Positions 21,161 through 30,720 of a stretch of 32,500 nt of DNA are shown in pieces; the first letter of the stretch is position 1; the number at the start of each line of letters is the position of its first letter. This stretch comes from Monoplex corrugatus (taxonomy: Eukaryota > Mollusca > Gastropoda > Littorinimorpha > Ranellidae): contig JAPXFY010000018.1 of NCBI GenBank assembly GCA_030674185.1, forward strand, positions 36,991,816-37,024,315, written 5' to 3'. A model generated the notes under the pieces. That model had not been told where the DNA came from, did no database searches, and saw nothing but the letters and a program-made list of their open reading frames with translations. Made by a program: the position numbers and the translations under genes.

Positions 21161-22131
21161 TGTCGCCATGTGTAATTTGATTTTACAGATACATTTGAGT
21201 TATTTGTGATCGTCATGATTGTTTTTTAGTCCTAAATCATCTGCTGTGACGTTGTACGGTTTACAGTAACAGGACATGACAACCGTCAGCCATCACACAG
21301 TGAACTTGACCATAGAAAACATTGTTCACCAACACCATCAGACACTGTGCATATTTTCTTCATCTCAAGTAATAGTCGCAAAGAAACTAAAACCGACCGC
21401 CTACACTGATACAACAAGTGTCTGCAGGCCATTAAGCTTTAGCTATACAATTAGGATTGATGCAATAACATATTGAACATGACTTTTGTACCTCACAGAC
21501 AACAAACTTGCTTGTAATCCTAGAAAAACCGCAGAACTACACATTTCCATACGCTGGCTCGTGGAAGTGCCAATGCGAGCAGAGGATTCCATATGCGTTG
21601 TTACTGCATCACGTGTACGTGGTATGTTTGCGAGGTATAGAAAAAGCATGACAATTAACAACCAATAAAACGGGAAAATGTTTTGCTTGAAACCATGCAC
21701 TGGTGACTTTTTTTATTTTGTGATTCTAGCTGACTAAAAACAGTTCTTGTAATCTCAACCATCACAAACCGAAGCCAGCACACTTTGTTCACACAGGACA
21801 AAGATGACTTTAACCTATGTCTGGTCTGTGACAATAGTCTGTCACTCCTATAGTCCACAACTCATCTTCTGGCTACAAATTACTTGGCCCCTAAAACAAG
21901 GACAGATGATTTGTGGCGACAGACTGATAGCCAGCTTCACCAGGTTTTACATGTAAAAGGGATTTTTCTGGCACTTGGCGCATCACCCTTCAAGCTTGTT
22001 GCTGACGTGTTGTTTGTTCGGCGACACAGTACATGTACCTTCGGCAAGACTCCCTTTTATAACATATATTCAGAAATTATCTTAGGCAAGCATGGGGTTT
22101 CGTTTTCCTTCCTATTTTTTCGGGGGGTGGG
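21161..22131. other. Gene-free stretch
   Basis: Short ORFs only (under 90 codons), none with splice or domain support. The last 250 bp feed a long artefactual ORF that runs into the polypyrimidine tract. Confidence 0.45.
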
Positions 22132-22132
22132 G

Positions 22133-22395
22133 TGGTCTTCTTATTCTTTCTTTCTTCTTTTTCTTTCTTGCTTTCTTTTTCTTTCTTTTTCTTTCTTTCT
22201 TCTTCTTCCTCCTCTTCTTCTTTCTCCTCCTCCCTTCCTCTTCTTCTTCTTCTTCTCCTTCTTCTTCGTTTTCTTGTTCTTGTTCTTATTCTTCTTCTTG
22301 TTTTTTCTTGTTCTTCTTATTCCTCCTCCTCCTCTTCCTCCTCTTCCTCTTCCTCCTCTTCTTCTTCTTCCTCTTCTTCCTCTTCTTCTTCCTCC

Positions 22396-22427
<32 letters not shown>

Positions 22428-22976
22428 CTCTTCTTCTTCTTCCTCTTCTCCTCTCTCTTCTTCTTCTTCTTCTTCTTCTGATCCTCCTTCTCCTCCTCCT
22501 CCTCCTACTCCTTCCTCCTCCTTCTCCTTTTCTTCCTTCTCTCTTTTCCTTCTCTCCTCCTCTCCTTCTTCTCCTTACCTCGTTCTCCTCCTCTTCTCCT
22601 TCTCCTCGTTCTCCTCCTCCTTCTCCTTCTCCCCTTACCTCTTCTCATCTTCTCCACCTTAATCTTCTTCTCCTTCTATTTCCCCCTTCTCTTCTTCTCT
22701 TTCTCCTCCTCCTTTTCCTCCTTCTCGTCCTCCTCCTTCTCCTCCTCCTCCTTTCCTTCCTCCTTCTCCTACTTCTCTCTCCATCTTCCTCTCCTTCTTT
22801 TCTCCTCCTTTCCCCTCCTTCTCCTCCAACTCTAACCTTCTTCTCCTTCATTTTCTGCTCCCTTCCTTTCCTCCTCCTTCTCTATCTTCTCCTCCTCCTT
22901 CCTCCTTCTCCTCTCTCCTCCTACTCCTTCTACTTCTTTTCCTCCTTTTCCTCCTTCTTTTTTTCTCCTTCTCCAG
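22133..22976. repeat. Polypyrimidine (TTC/CTC/TCC) tract, about 845 bp
   Basis: The plus strand is almost purely C/T, with CTT, CTC and CCT units and only occasional G or A. It yields long Ser/Phe/Leu/Pro ORFs on the plus strand and Arg/Glu ORFs on the minus strand. Such tracts can adopt triplex (H-DNA) structure; that is general knowledge, not shown here. Confidence 0.97.
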
Positions 22977-23404
22977 TGTAGACATTTGCGTTTTAATTGC
23001 ATGGTACCATGGTTTGTTAGAAGGTATTTGTAGACTTGGTACCTCTGACTTCAGCCATGTATGTTTTTTTGTTTTTTTCTGTAGGAGTGATCCCGCCCTC
23101 AGTTTATGGCCAAAAGACCCACCCTGTGAATTCATAAGGCTAGGGCTTTAGGTGACCCTGACCGCCTGATGGCTTGGTATGTAACATCTAGAGTATTTTC
23201 TGTGTGTGTGCTTGCTAAGCACCATCCTGCCCCGTCCTAATAAAAATCCATCGCTAGTCAGTCTGGTACCGTTTATTTGTCTACTCAAGCCTGGCTTGTT
23301 TTGAAGCTAACCTCCATATCTGAAGTTCATCCGCCATCTGTGATTCGCTTTGCTTGGGACATCGCCAGCCAGCCAGCTTAGTGCACCTATATTAAATATA
23401 TTAT
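22977..23404. other. Gene-free stretch
   Basis: Unique-looking sequence. No exon or known repeat was recognised before the SINE. Confidence 0.4.
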
Positions 23405-23412
23405 TTCAACTA

Positions 23413-23885
23413 GTCGCCGTGGTGTAGTGGTTAACGCAACGGACTACCGACTGGAAGGTTTGGGTTTGAATCCCCATCAGTCTCTTTAAAAAAAACACAT
23501 ATCATTGTGGGATTTTTCGGCTCTAACCGGCTCCTACCCAGAGGTGGGCGTGCTATGGGCTCATTGGGAAGACTGGTACCACACAGTCGGTTCTCATCTA
23601 CTTCACGGATGCGTCATTGAGGGTGTTGCTCAAATCTTCTGACCAGCACCACAGGTGTCTGTATCTCTCGGGCCTGGTTGACCCCAGGACATAATATGAT
23701 AGTAAGCGTAGAGTACACCCTGTCACACAGTCTCAATCCTAGATAGAACTTCATGGCATCATGATTATCATCCTCATCGCCAACATCATCATCGCATTGT
23801 AAAAAATGTGCCAGCTTCCTGCGGCATTTAAGATGGCGTAGAAAGTGGGACAGGAAAAATAAAAAGGTGAGCACAAAGATAATCT
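23413..23885 (+). mobile_element. tRNA-derived SINE
   Basis: The 5' part (23413-23480) is tRNA-like. It has an A box, TGGTGTAGTGG at 23420-23430, and a B box, GGTTTGAATCC at 23463-23473, close to the consensus GGTTCGANTCC and spaced as in a tRNA. The body continues through CTCTAACCGGCTCC and CAGGTGTCTGTATCTCTCGG to a CATCATC-rich stretch. The last 280 bp match 5458-5735. The A and B boxes act as an internal RNA polymerase III promoter in such elements. It is a SINE rather than a tRNA gene, because the sequence continues without a folded acceptor stem match and the body is repeated elsewhere. Confidence 0.85.
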
Positions 23886-23994
23886 CCCTGAGTGCGATGA
23901 TCCTAAAAAAAATATATAAAAAATTTAAAAAAAACGTAATTTCAGTTCATATTTCATGTTTCCTATCCATTTTTTATGTCGCAATGGATTTGCC

Positions 23995-24165
23995 AAGCGA
24001 AACTCGGGCCGTTCTCCCCGTTAAGAGCGCTTCGCCTCAGTGCGGCGCCACTCATTTTTTTTTCAATTATTTTGATTTAACCAAGACTTGAAAAAGGCAA
24101 GACGGCTAATTGGCCTTTAAAGTGAGGGACATGAGATATGAACCTATCTCTCAAATTATAAATGA
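23995..24165. repeat. Dispersed repeat, copy 2 (matches window start)
   Basis: Matches 1-125: GAGCGCTTCGCCTCAGTGCG, CGCCACTCAT and a T-run, then AAGACTTGAAAAAGGCAAGA, CGGCTAATTGGCC and AACCTATCTCTC. It lies about 110 bp downstream of the SINE, so it may be part of a larger composite element. Confidence 0.65.
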
Positions 24166-24899
24166 AAAAATCGGCATAACCATCACCCATCATATCAGTC
24201 TCCACCGCTGATTTTTTTCATTTCACATTGCTTATGCCCAAACAACCACTAGAGCCATATCAGGGCTAGCCACCTGGTGACAACAAAGGGGAAAACATTA
24301 AAATGGTATCAACAAGCAACAGGAGCAAAGATACTGTCCAAGAGAAGGGACTGAACCTCTCATTTAATGCCGATTCACAATTGTGATTTTATAATAGAAA
24401 TACGAACGAGTTTTGAGGGGAAGAAGGAGAACAATCAAATCAAGGCATTTATAACAATCCAATCAAATAACAAAATACCACAATCTGTCAACGGGAGATA
24501 TGATAAATAGTTGGACAATCCGATTAAGATGATTATGTTTTGTTGGCAGGGATATATCTGGTGTCATTATACGACAGATGTTGTTAAATGTATCTGTACA
24601 CCGTAATCAAGATGTTGATTTTAGACAAATACCTAATTTTTGTGTAGGTATTTGTGTTATTTTGTCGTCCAACTGTTAAGCCATGTGCTGTGTATCAAAG
24701 TCATAAGCTGTCTGTAACAACGACAAATTAGAATCTTAGTAGTTGAGAGATCAGCATGAACTGATTTTCTAAGAAAAAACTAATTGGATGAACTGATAAC
24801 CAAAACTATTGTAAGTTAAGGAATTTGCGCTATAAGATGCACTCCCCTTAGCTAATTTGTCAAGGTTTTCCCAAGAACCAGCCTTCGGGAAAAAGCTCT
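24166..24899. other. Gene-free AT-rich stretch
   Basis: No ORF of substance, microsatellite or recognised element. Confidence 0.45.
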
Positions 24900-25475
24900 G
24901 AGGAGAAAGACGATGACAGGCGGCAGATGCACATCAGAAATAGCCAGCAGAATCGGACAAGCTAAAACAGCATTCAATAAGATGAAAAAGCATTTGTACC
25001 AACAAATGCCTATCAATTAACATCAGGAAGAGAGTTCTTGAATGTTATATAGAACCGATATTGTTATACGGTTGTGAGGCGTGGACAGTCAACAAGAAAA
25101 GCCAGAACAAGATTGAGGCAGCCGAGATGTGGTTTCTAGGAAGAATGATGAGAGTTCCATGGACAGCAAAGAAAACAAACGAGACAGTCTTGATGGAGGC
25201 AGACACAAGAAGATCATTCATAAGGAAGATTAGGAAAAGACAGGCAACGTTTATAGGCCATTTTATGAGAAAAGGGGAATTAGAGCACCTGGTCACAACA
25301 GGGAAGTGGAGGGAAAGACAGCACCAGGTAGACCCAGGGAAAATATATTGGACGGACTTGCAGAGTGGCTGAGGACAGAGAGGATGGAAGATGTACTCGC
25401 GGCAACAAGGGATAGATGCGTATTGAGGGCCATGATCGCCAACGCCGTGTGGCAGGGCACTAGATGATGATGAAT
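24900..25475 (+). pseudogene. LINE ORF2 C-terminal relic
   Basis: Successive plus-strand frames read TMTGGRCTSEIASRIGQAKT and AFNKMKKHL, then after a shift near 25018 IRKRVLECYIEPILLYGCEA, WTVNKKSQNKIEAAEMWFLG, RVPWTAKKTNET and FIRKIRKRQATFIGHFMRK. After another shift near 25340 they read ILDGLAEWL and MIANAVWQGTR, then a stop and GATGATGATG. YGCEAWT and the MWFLxRM..VPWT block mark the region just after the RT domain of a common invertebrate LINE. At least two frameshifts make it dead. It belongs to the same family as the inverted relic at 6944-7250 and retains about 250 bp more on the 5' side. Confidence 0.93.
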
Positions 25476-25800
25476 GGTGCTTTATGATCCAACGGAAGAA
25501 GTTAATGGCTAAAGGCCATTTTTCAAACTTTCAGTTGCTAATCTACATTCCTGCCTACAACTGAAAACGTCAGTAACGCATGACATAACACAAGGAAATA
25601 AAAACCATTTGAGAGAGATGGAAGGAGAGACTTACATGTAGGTAAAGAACAAAAAAGGCCCAGCGAAGACCGGGGAAGAGATGGTCTGACAACACTGCTG
25701 AATAGATTGGGAAGAGCTTTGCTGTAACTCAAGCACTTGCCCACAACCGCCAGAAATTGTGTCAGCTGGTTGCTACCAGGACGAGTAAAATAGTAGTGAA
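25476..25800. other. Gene-free stretch
   Basis: Between the LINE relic and the 56-bp tandem repeat. Only short ORFs; nothing recognised. Confidence 0.4.
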
Positions 25801-25801
25801 G

Positions 25802-26082
25802 GCGATCACACGCACAGAGCACAAACATTGCTTTTATGACGAAATGCCAGTAAAGGTGAGATCACACACACAACACAAAACATTGTTTTTATGACGAAAT
25901 GCGATGCAGTAAAGGTGAGATCACACACACAACACAAAACATTGTTTTTATGACGAAATGCCTGTAAAGGTGAGATCACACACACAGAGCACAAACATTA
26001 TTTTTATGACGAAATGCCAGTAAAGGTGAGATCACACACACAGAGCACAAACATTATTCTTATGACGAAATGCCAATAAAGG
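25802..26082. repeat. About 56-bp tandem repeat, five copies
   Basis: The unit runs AAAGGTGAGATCACACACAC, AGAGCACAAACATT, then TTTTATGACGAAATGCCAGT. One copy carries a small insertion (GATGCAG near 25904). The array ends about 130 bp 3' of the GPCR stop codon on the GPCR strand. Confidence 0.95.
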
Positions 26083-26211
26083 TATCATTATAACCATTAT
26101 CATTGTTATTATCATTAACAATATTACTATCATATCATTATTATGATACATTGCTGCTGTTGCTGCTGTTAATGTCGTTCTTCAATTCCTTCTTAGCTAT
26201 TTCATTCCAGT

Positions 26212-27297
26212 TCAAATCTTTCTCTTCATGTCGAAACAAAAACACAAACATCGTTTCGTTTCTTGTCGGAATCTACTGCCACTTAGAAAATAGAGGTAAA
26301 AATTGACAGCACTGTTGCAAAACCACAACATGTAACAAACCGTTTCTCCTAACGTTAACACCGCATCATAACTGTCGTCAGCCAGGTCCACATCCGTGAA
26401 GATAACTGTCTCGATGTAGATGTCAACGATGCACGTGGGCAATGTCAGCAACAAGAAGGCCACCGATGTCAAAATCAGAGTCACTGTCATGGCAGACATT
26501 TTGTCCGACCGTGACGAAGAGGAGGATGAAGAGGTCTGTTTATTAGAAGAATTTCTCGTCATGCTATGAGAAAATTTCATCGACTTAACCGCGCGGCTGA
26601 TCAACAGTGAGTTCCCGATGACTAGACAGAAAAATGGAATGAGGGACGCCCAGCAAAGATCCAGCCATAGGAATATGTGTGCGATGCTTTTCCCCACTAT
26701 CTGGCATATTCCATATTCGTAATCTGGGGACTCTACAACAGCGAAAGTAAAGAGAACGTGTACGTTTGCCACACACGCAAACCAAACAAGTGCTGTGATA
26801 ACGAGTTTCCCTCTTCTTACAGTGCACAACACCCCAACACGATGCGGTAACACCACTGACGTCACTCTCTGATACGTCATCGCCACTAGAAACCACGCTG
26901 ACGTCATAGAGCACGTGTAGCTGACGAACATGGGAACTGTGCACAGTAAGTTGTGATAGTTGAAGACTGGCAGGTCAAAGGTCTCGGCCAGCCAATGAGG
27001 GAGCACAGAACTCAGCAACAGGCCCGTATCAGACACGGCCAGGGCAGTGAAGTAGACACTCATGCAGGCAGACGACTGGGAATCCCTCATTTTTTGCATC
27101 ACGACTATCGTCATGATATTGCCGAAAGCTCCGAACACCAGAACTACGGCTGGTATTGTCTTCCACAGTGACCAATCAAGGTCATACAGATATGGATCAA
27201 AGTTCGTTTCATAAGATTCCACCACGCTTTCGTTTATAGCTTTGTCCACAAGGGTTTTGTTTACCACATCTAATACGATCTTTTCTGTTGTATCCAT
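26212..27297 (-). CDS. Orphan rhodopsin-like (class A) G-protein-coupled receptor, single exon
   Basis: The product is a seven-helix plasma-membrane receptor of 361 residues with no intron. The start chosen is the Met at 27297; the frame is open to a Met at 27354, but those 19 extra residues are Cys/Ser/Lys-rich. Numbered from 27297: glycosylation sites NKT (13) and NES (22); TM1 with GN (Asn60); TM2 LAVSD (Asp90); Cys119 before TM3 pairing with ECL2 Cys198; TM3 end QRV (143-145) in place of DRY; TM4 Trp172; TM5 Pro221; a Ser-rich third intracellular loop with seven Ser in a row; TM6 LTLPTC (Pro287); TM7 NSAVNFYLYF, where the NPxxY proline is Phe; a C-terminal CLCFCF likely to be palmitoylated. 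The TM7 pattern recalls FMRFamide/neuropeptide-receptor-like families expanded in lophotrochozoans. The ligand is unknown, and expression or pseudogene status cannot be judged. Confidence 0.93.
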   Translation of the reverse strand: MDTTEKIVLDVVNKTLVDKAINESVVESYETNFDPYLYDLDWSLWKTIPAVVLVFGAFGNIMTIVVMQKMRDSQSSACMSVYFTALAVSDTGLLLSSVLPHWLAETFDLPVFNYHNLLCTVPMFVSYTCSMTSAWFLVAMTYQRVTSVVLPHRVGVLCTVRRGKLVITALVWFACVANVHVLFTFAVVESPDYEYGICQIVGKSIAHIFLWLDLCWASLIPFFCLVIGNSLLISRAVKSMKFSHSMTRNSSNKQTSSSSSSSRSDKMSAMTVTLILTSVAFLLLTLPTCIVDIYIETVIFTDVDLADDSYDAVLTLGETVCYMLWFCNSAVNFYLYFLSGSRFRQETKRCLCFCFDMKRKI

Positions 27298-27818
27298 CTT
27301 TATGTCTTGTTTTCTGGTGGAGGATGTACAGAAAGATTTGAGACATGTATACACTCTCTATGAAATGTGTGTTTTCATTTTGTTTGCCTAAGACGTACTT
27401 TCATAGTTATGGTGATGAAAAAAAATTGTTAACAAAAACAAAGCAGGGGGGGGGGGGGGGATAATGGGAAAAGATGAATCCACAGTGATTCGTTGTGAAA
27501 GATGAAAGAGGAGCACTGATGTCAAGAAAATCACACGATCTCGCACACGCACACGCACACACAAATGGACAAACACAATCACATACGCACATTCACAGAC
27601 ACACAGACACACACACTTACTCACAAACATACACACGTGATCAGCGTACACATACACACACTCACTCACAAAAACACTGTCAATATTTCAGTGGATCGAT
27701 GTTGAGGAGAAGAGAACAAAAGGTCGTGTTGTTCCTCCGAGTCACATTTTTATTGGTAGGTATCTTCAGATAGGGCTGTGTTTAGTTCTTGTATTTTATG
27801 TGATCCTGATGTGTATTC

Positions 27819-27879
<61 letters not shown>

Positions 27880-28239
27880 AAAAAGCAAACAGTTTAATGA
27901 CCAAAAAAATGAAGTTATATTTTTGGTTGCTGGTGGTTTGTTTCTTCGGTTTGTTTGTTTGTTTGTAATTGTTTGTTCGTTTGTTTGTTTCTCTTTCTTT
28001 CTTTCTTTTTGTTTCTTAACCTTTCAGTTTTCCAGTGAATTGTTGTGGTGGAGAAAGTAGAGAAAACAAGCAAAATTCATTTCGTTTCACATTTTGTTTC
28101 TTCTGGGTGATAAATTCAGAATGCTTGTGTTCAGTAAACTCAATGTGTCAAGAGTTTATTAAACTCAATATGGTAAGTGTTCTTTAAAATTAGTGTGGTA
28201 GTCGTTCATTAAACTTGATAAGGCAAATATTCATTAATC
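27298..28239. other. GPCR upstream flank with microsatellites
   Basis: This is the 5' side of the minus-strand GPCR. It contains a 15-base G-run (27446-27460), CA-rich sequence (27541-27672) and a pure GT array (27819-27878). GTTT-rich sequence follows (27940-28015), then three or four imperfect GTGTTCATTAAACTCAAT units (28120-28230). No TATA-type promoter could be assigned with confidence. Confidence 0.6.
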
Positions 28240-28440
28240 TCCATAATTCCACATGCAGACTCCCTGAGCTTGCGCAATGTCCTATAGTCAGACAAAATCT
28301 TGAGACAGGAGGGAAGGGAAAGGATCTATGAAACATTAATTTGACACCATCAGAATGACGGAAATGCTGAGACGAGCAGCGAGCAGGCCAGGTTTTAATG
28401 TTGCAGGCTGGATTGAGCTCCAGATATCATATCTTGAATC
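28240..28440. repeat. Dispersed repeat family X, copy D
   Basis: Shares with 19470-19690 the blocks GACTCCCTGAGCTTGCGCAA, ATCTTGAGACAGGAGGGA, AGGATCTATGAAACATTA, ACACCATCAGAATGACG and GAGCTCCAGATATCATATC. Non-coding. Confidence 0.65.
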
Positions 28441-29261
<821 letters not shown>

Positions 29262-30146
29262 GACAGGTTAGAAGATTTTTCACGAAGAGATAATTTACGT
29301 TTTTTCGGGATTTCTCAGCAAGAATCTAGGAAAACGTTTGACTCATGTGCTACCGCAGTTATTGACGTTCTCAATAGTATTGACGACCCTAAAGTCTGGA
29401 CTACTGATGACATCGTACGAGCACATCGAACTGGACAGACAAGACAAGGGCAACCCAAACAAATGATAGTCAAATTCACCAGGTGGAGAGACAAAATGCT
29501 GATTATTACAAACAGAGACATACGACGAAAACTAGATGTGAAAGGTATCAGGGTCGCAAACGACCTAACAAGAACACAGGCACAAATCGTTGCAAGAGCA
29601 CGTAGTGAAGGCAAAAGAGCATACTTCCAAAAGGGACAATTGGTGATTGGACCAAGACCACCAGAACAGCGATCTTATGCTCAGATTGTGAGTGGTGACA
29701 CAGTTTCAGACTTACAACCTAAACACACCTCCTCTTCCGACGTGAGAAACACGCCCACCTTCACCAATCAGCGGGATGAAGTCGCTGGTGGGGACCCCCC
29801 TCAAGATGGGCAGATGACGAGAGGAGTTGTCACCTCTAACGGGGGCAGAGTCGCGAGTGGTGGTTCCCCTTCCTCCTCCTCTTCCCCGCCTGTCATCTCA
29901 CGTGCAAACCGGGCCGAGCTTCAGCGTGACGCCAACAGGAGTTCCCAGGGGCATGACACCGAGCGTCTTACAGACACGGACGCACGTGCATCACGCGGCA
30001 GTCCTGCGGCAGACCGACAGACGGGTGAGAGGGTGAGCATGGGCAGCCAACCGCGACGGACGTCAACAAGCACGGCCCGCGGCAGAGGAGCAGGCGGTAA
30101 CCTTGGCAACAGGAGCTTGCGTTCCGGTACTTCCAGAAAGCCATAG
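29262..30146 (+). CDS. LINE ORF1 protein, N-terminally truncated (RRM + C-terminal domain)
   Basis: A nucleic-acid-binding chaperone of the retrotransposon RNP. The retained 294 residues begin DRLEDFSRRDNLRFFGI, the junction of coiled coil and RRM in L1-type ORF1p. IVKF in the RRM and DLTRTQAQIVARAR followed by GKRAYFQKGQLVI match the C-terminal domain. From about residue 145 the chain becomes a Ser/Arg/Gly-rich, probably disordered tail that is GC-richer than ORF2. The N-terminal coiled coil and start codon are absent: the frame continues upstream only through CT and CA repeats to 28956, giving Leu/Ser and His/Thr runs that are not part of the protein. The TAG at 30144-30146 is in the same frame as the downstream endonuclease frame. 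Confidence 0.85.
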   Translation, partial: DRLEDFSRRDNLRFFGISQQESRKTFDSCATAVIDVLNSIDDPKVWTTDDIVRAHRTGQTRQGQPKQMIVKFTRWRDKMLIITNRDIRRKLDVKGIRVANDLTRTQAQIVARARSEGKRAYFQKGQLVIGPRPPEQRSYAQIVSGDTVSDLQPKHTSSSDVRNTPTFTNQRDEVAGGDPPQDGQMTRGVVTSNGGRVASGGSPSSSSSPPVISRANRAELQRDANRSSQGHDTERLTDTDARASRGSPAADRQTGERVSMGSQPRRTSTSTARGRGAGGNLGNRSLRSGTSRKP

Positions 30147-30719
30147 GACAGGCATGGCCATCCAAACCAGTGGTCCTTTTTGAATTACAACGTTGAAAAT
30201 TTGTACAGTAAATTGAAGAACGTTTCCTTCATAAATTATGTAACAAAATTTGATTTTGTTTGTCTTACTGAATGTTTTCTTGATACTTCGTTTGATTTCA
30301 GCTGTTTGTTCACTGATTATTTGAAGTTTTACGCTCCAGCTAAGAAATTGTCACACCATGGCAGGAATTCGGGTGGAGTTTTATTGTTGGTGAAAAAAAC
30401 TTTAGAAAATTGTGTGAAAGAAATAATGTTAGATTATGATAACACCATTGCCATCAGAGTAAACAAAAATGTATTTGATTTAGACAAAGATCTGATTTTG
30501 ATTGCATGCTATGTTGCGCCAGAAGGAAGCCCTAGATATAACGAAACATTAATTAAAGATGGGATCTTGATGCTGGAAGAATTAATGCTACAACAGTTTG
30601 AAAAAGACAAAACACATTTTATAATTATGGGAGATCTCAATGCTAGAACAGGTCACGAACAGTTTGCGCCTGAAGACATGACTACTTATTTGGAAGACAT
30701 TGAGTATGACAGGATATAA
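30147..30719 (+). pseudogene. LINE ORF2 5' part: AP-like endonuclease domain, broken by frameshift
   Basis: Target-nicking domain of ORF2. The frame is open from the ORF1 stop: NYNVENLYSKL (start of the domain), LTECFLD (Glu of the active site), HHGRNSGGVLLLVKK and IMGDLNARTG (the conserved GDLNAR block). It ends at a double stop at 30717-30722. The rest of the domain continues in another frame from 30721 (GEYTFVSPNG, SVIDYFLV, then SWHLPVEV). The break is consistent with a one-base insertion at about 30711-30720. No good ATG opens this frame; initiation may depend on reinitiation or readthrough after ORF1, or a start was lost. Confidence 0.85.
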
Positions 30720-30720
30720 T

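Noticed and set aside
21884..22981. 365-codon Leu/Ser/Pro/Phe ORF
   Set aside because: Over two thirds is the polypyrimidine tract; the unique leading part shows no domain.
23413..23485. Functional tRNA gene
   Set aside because: A and B boxes are good, but no acceptor-stem pairing was seen and the sequence continues into a repeated SINE body.
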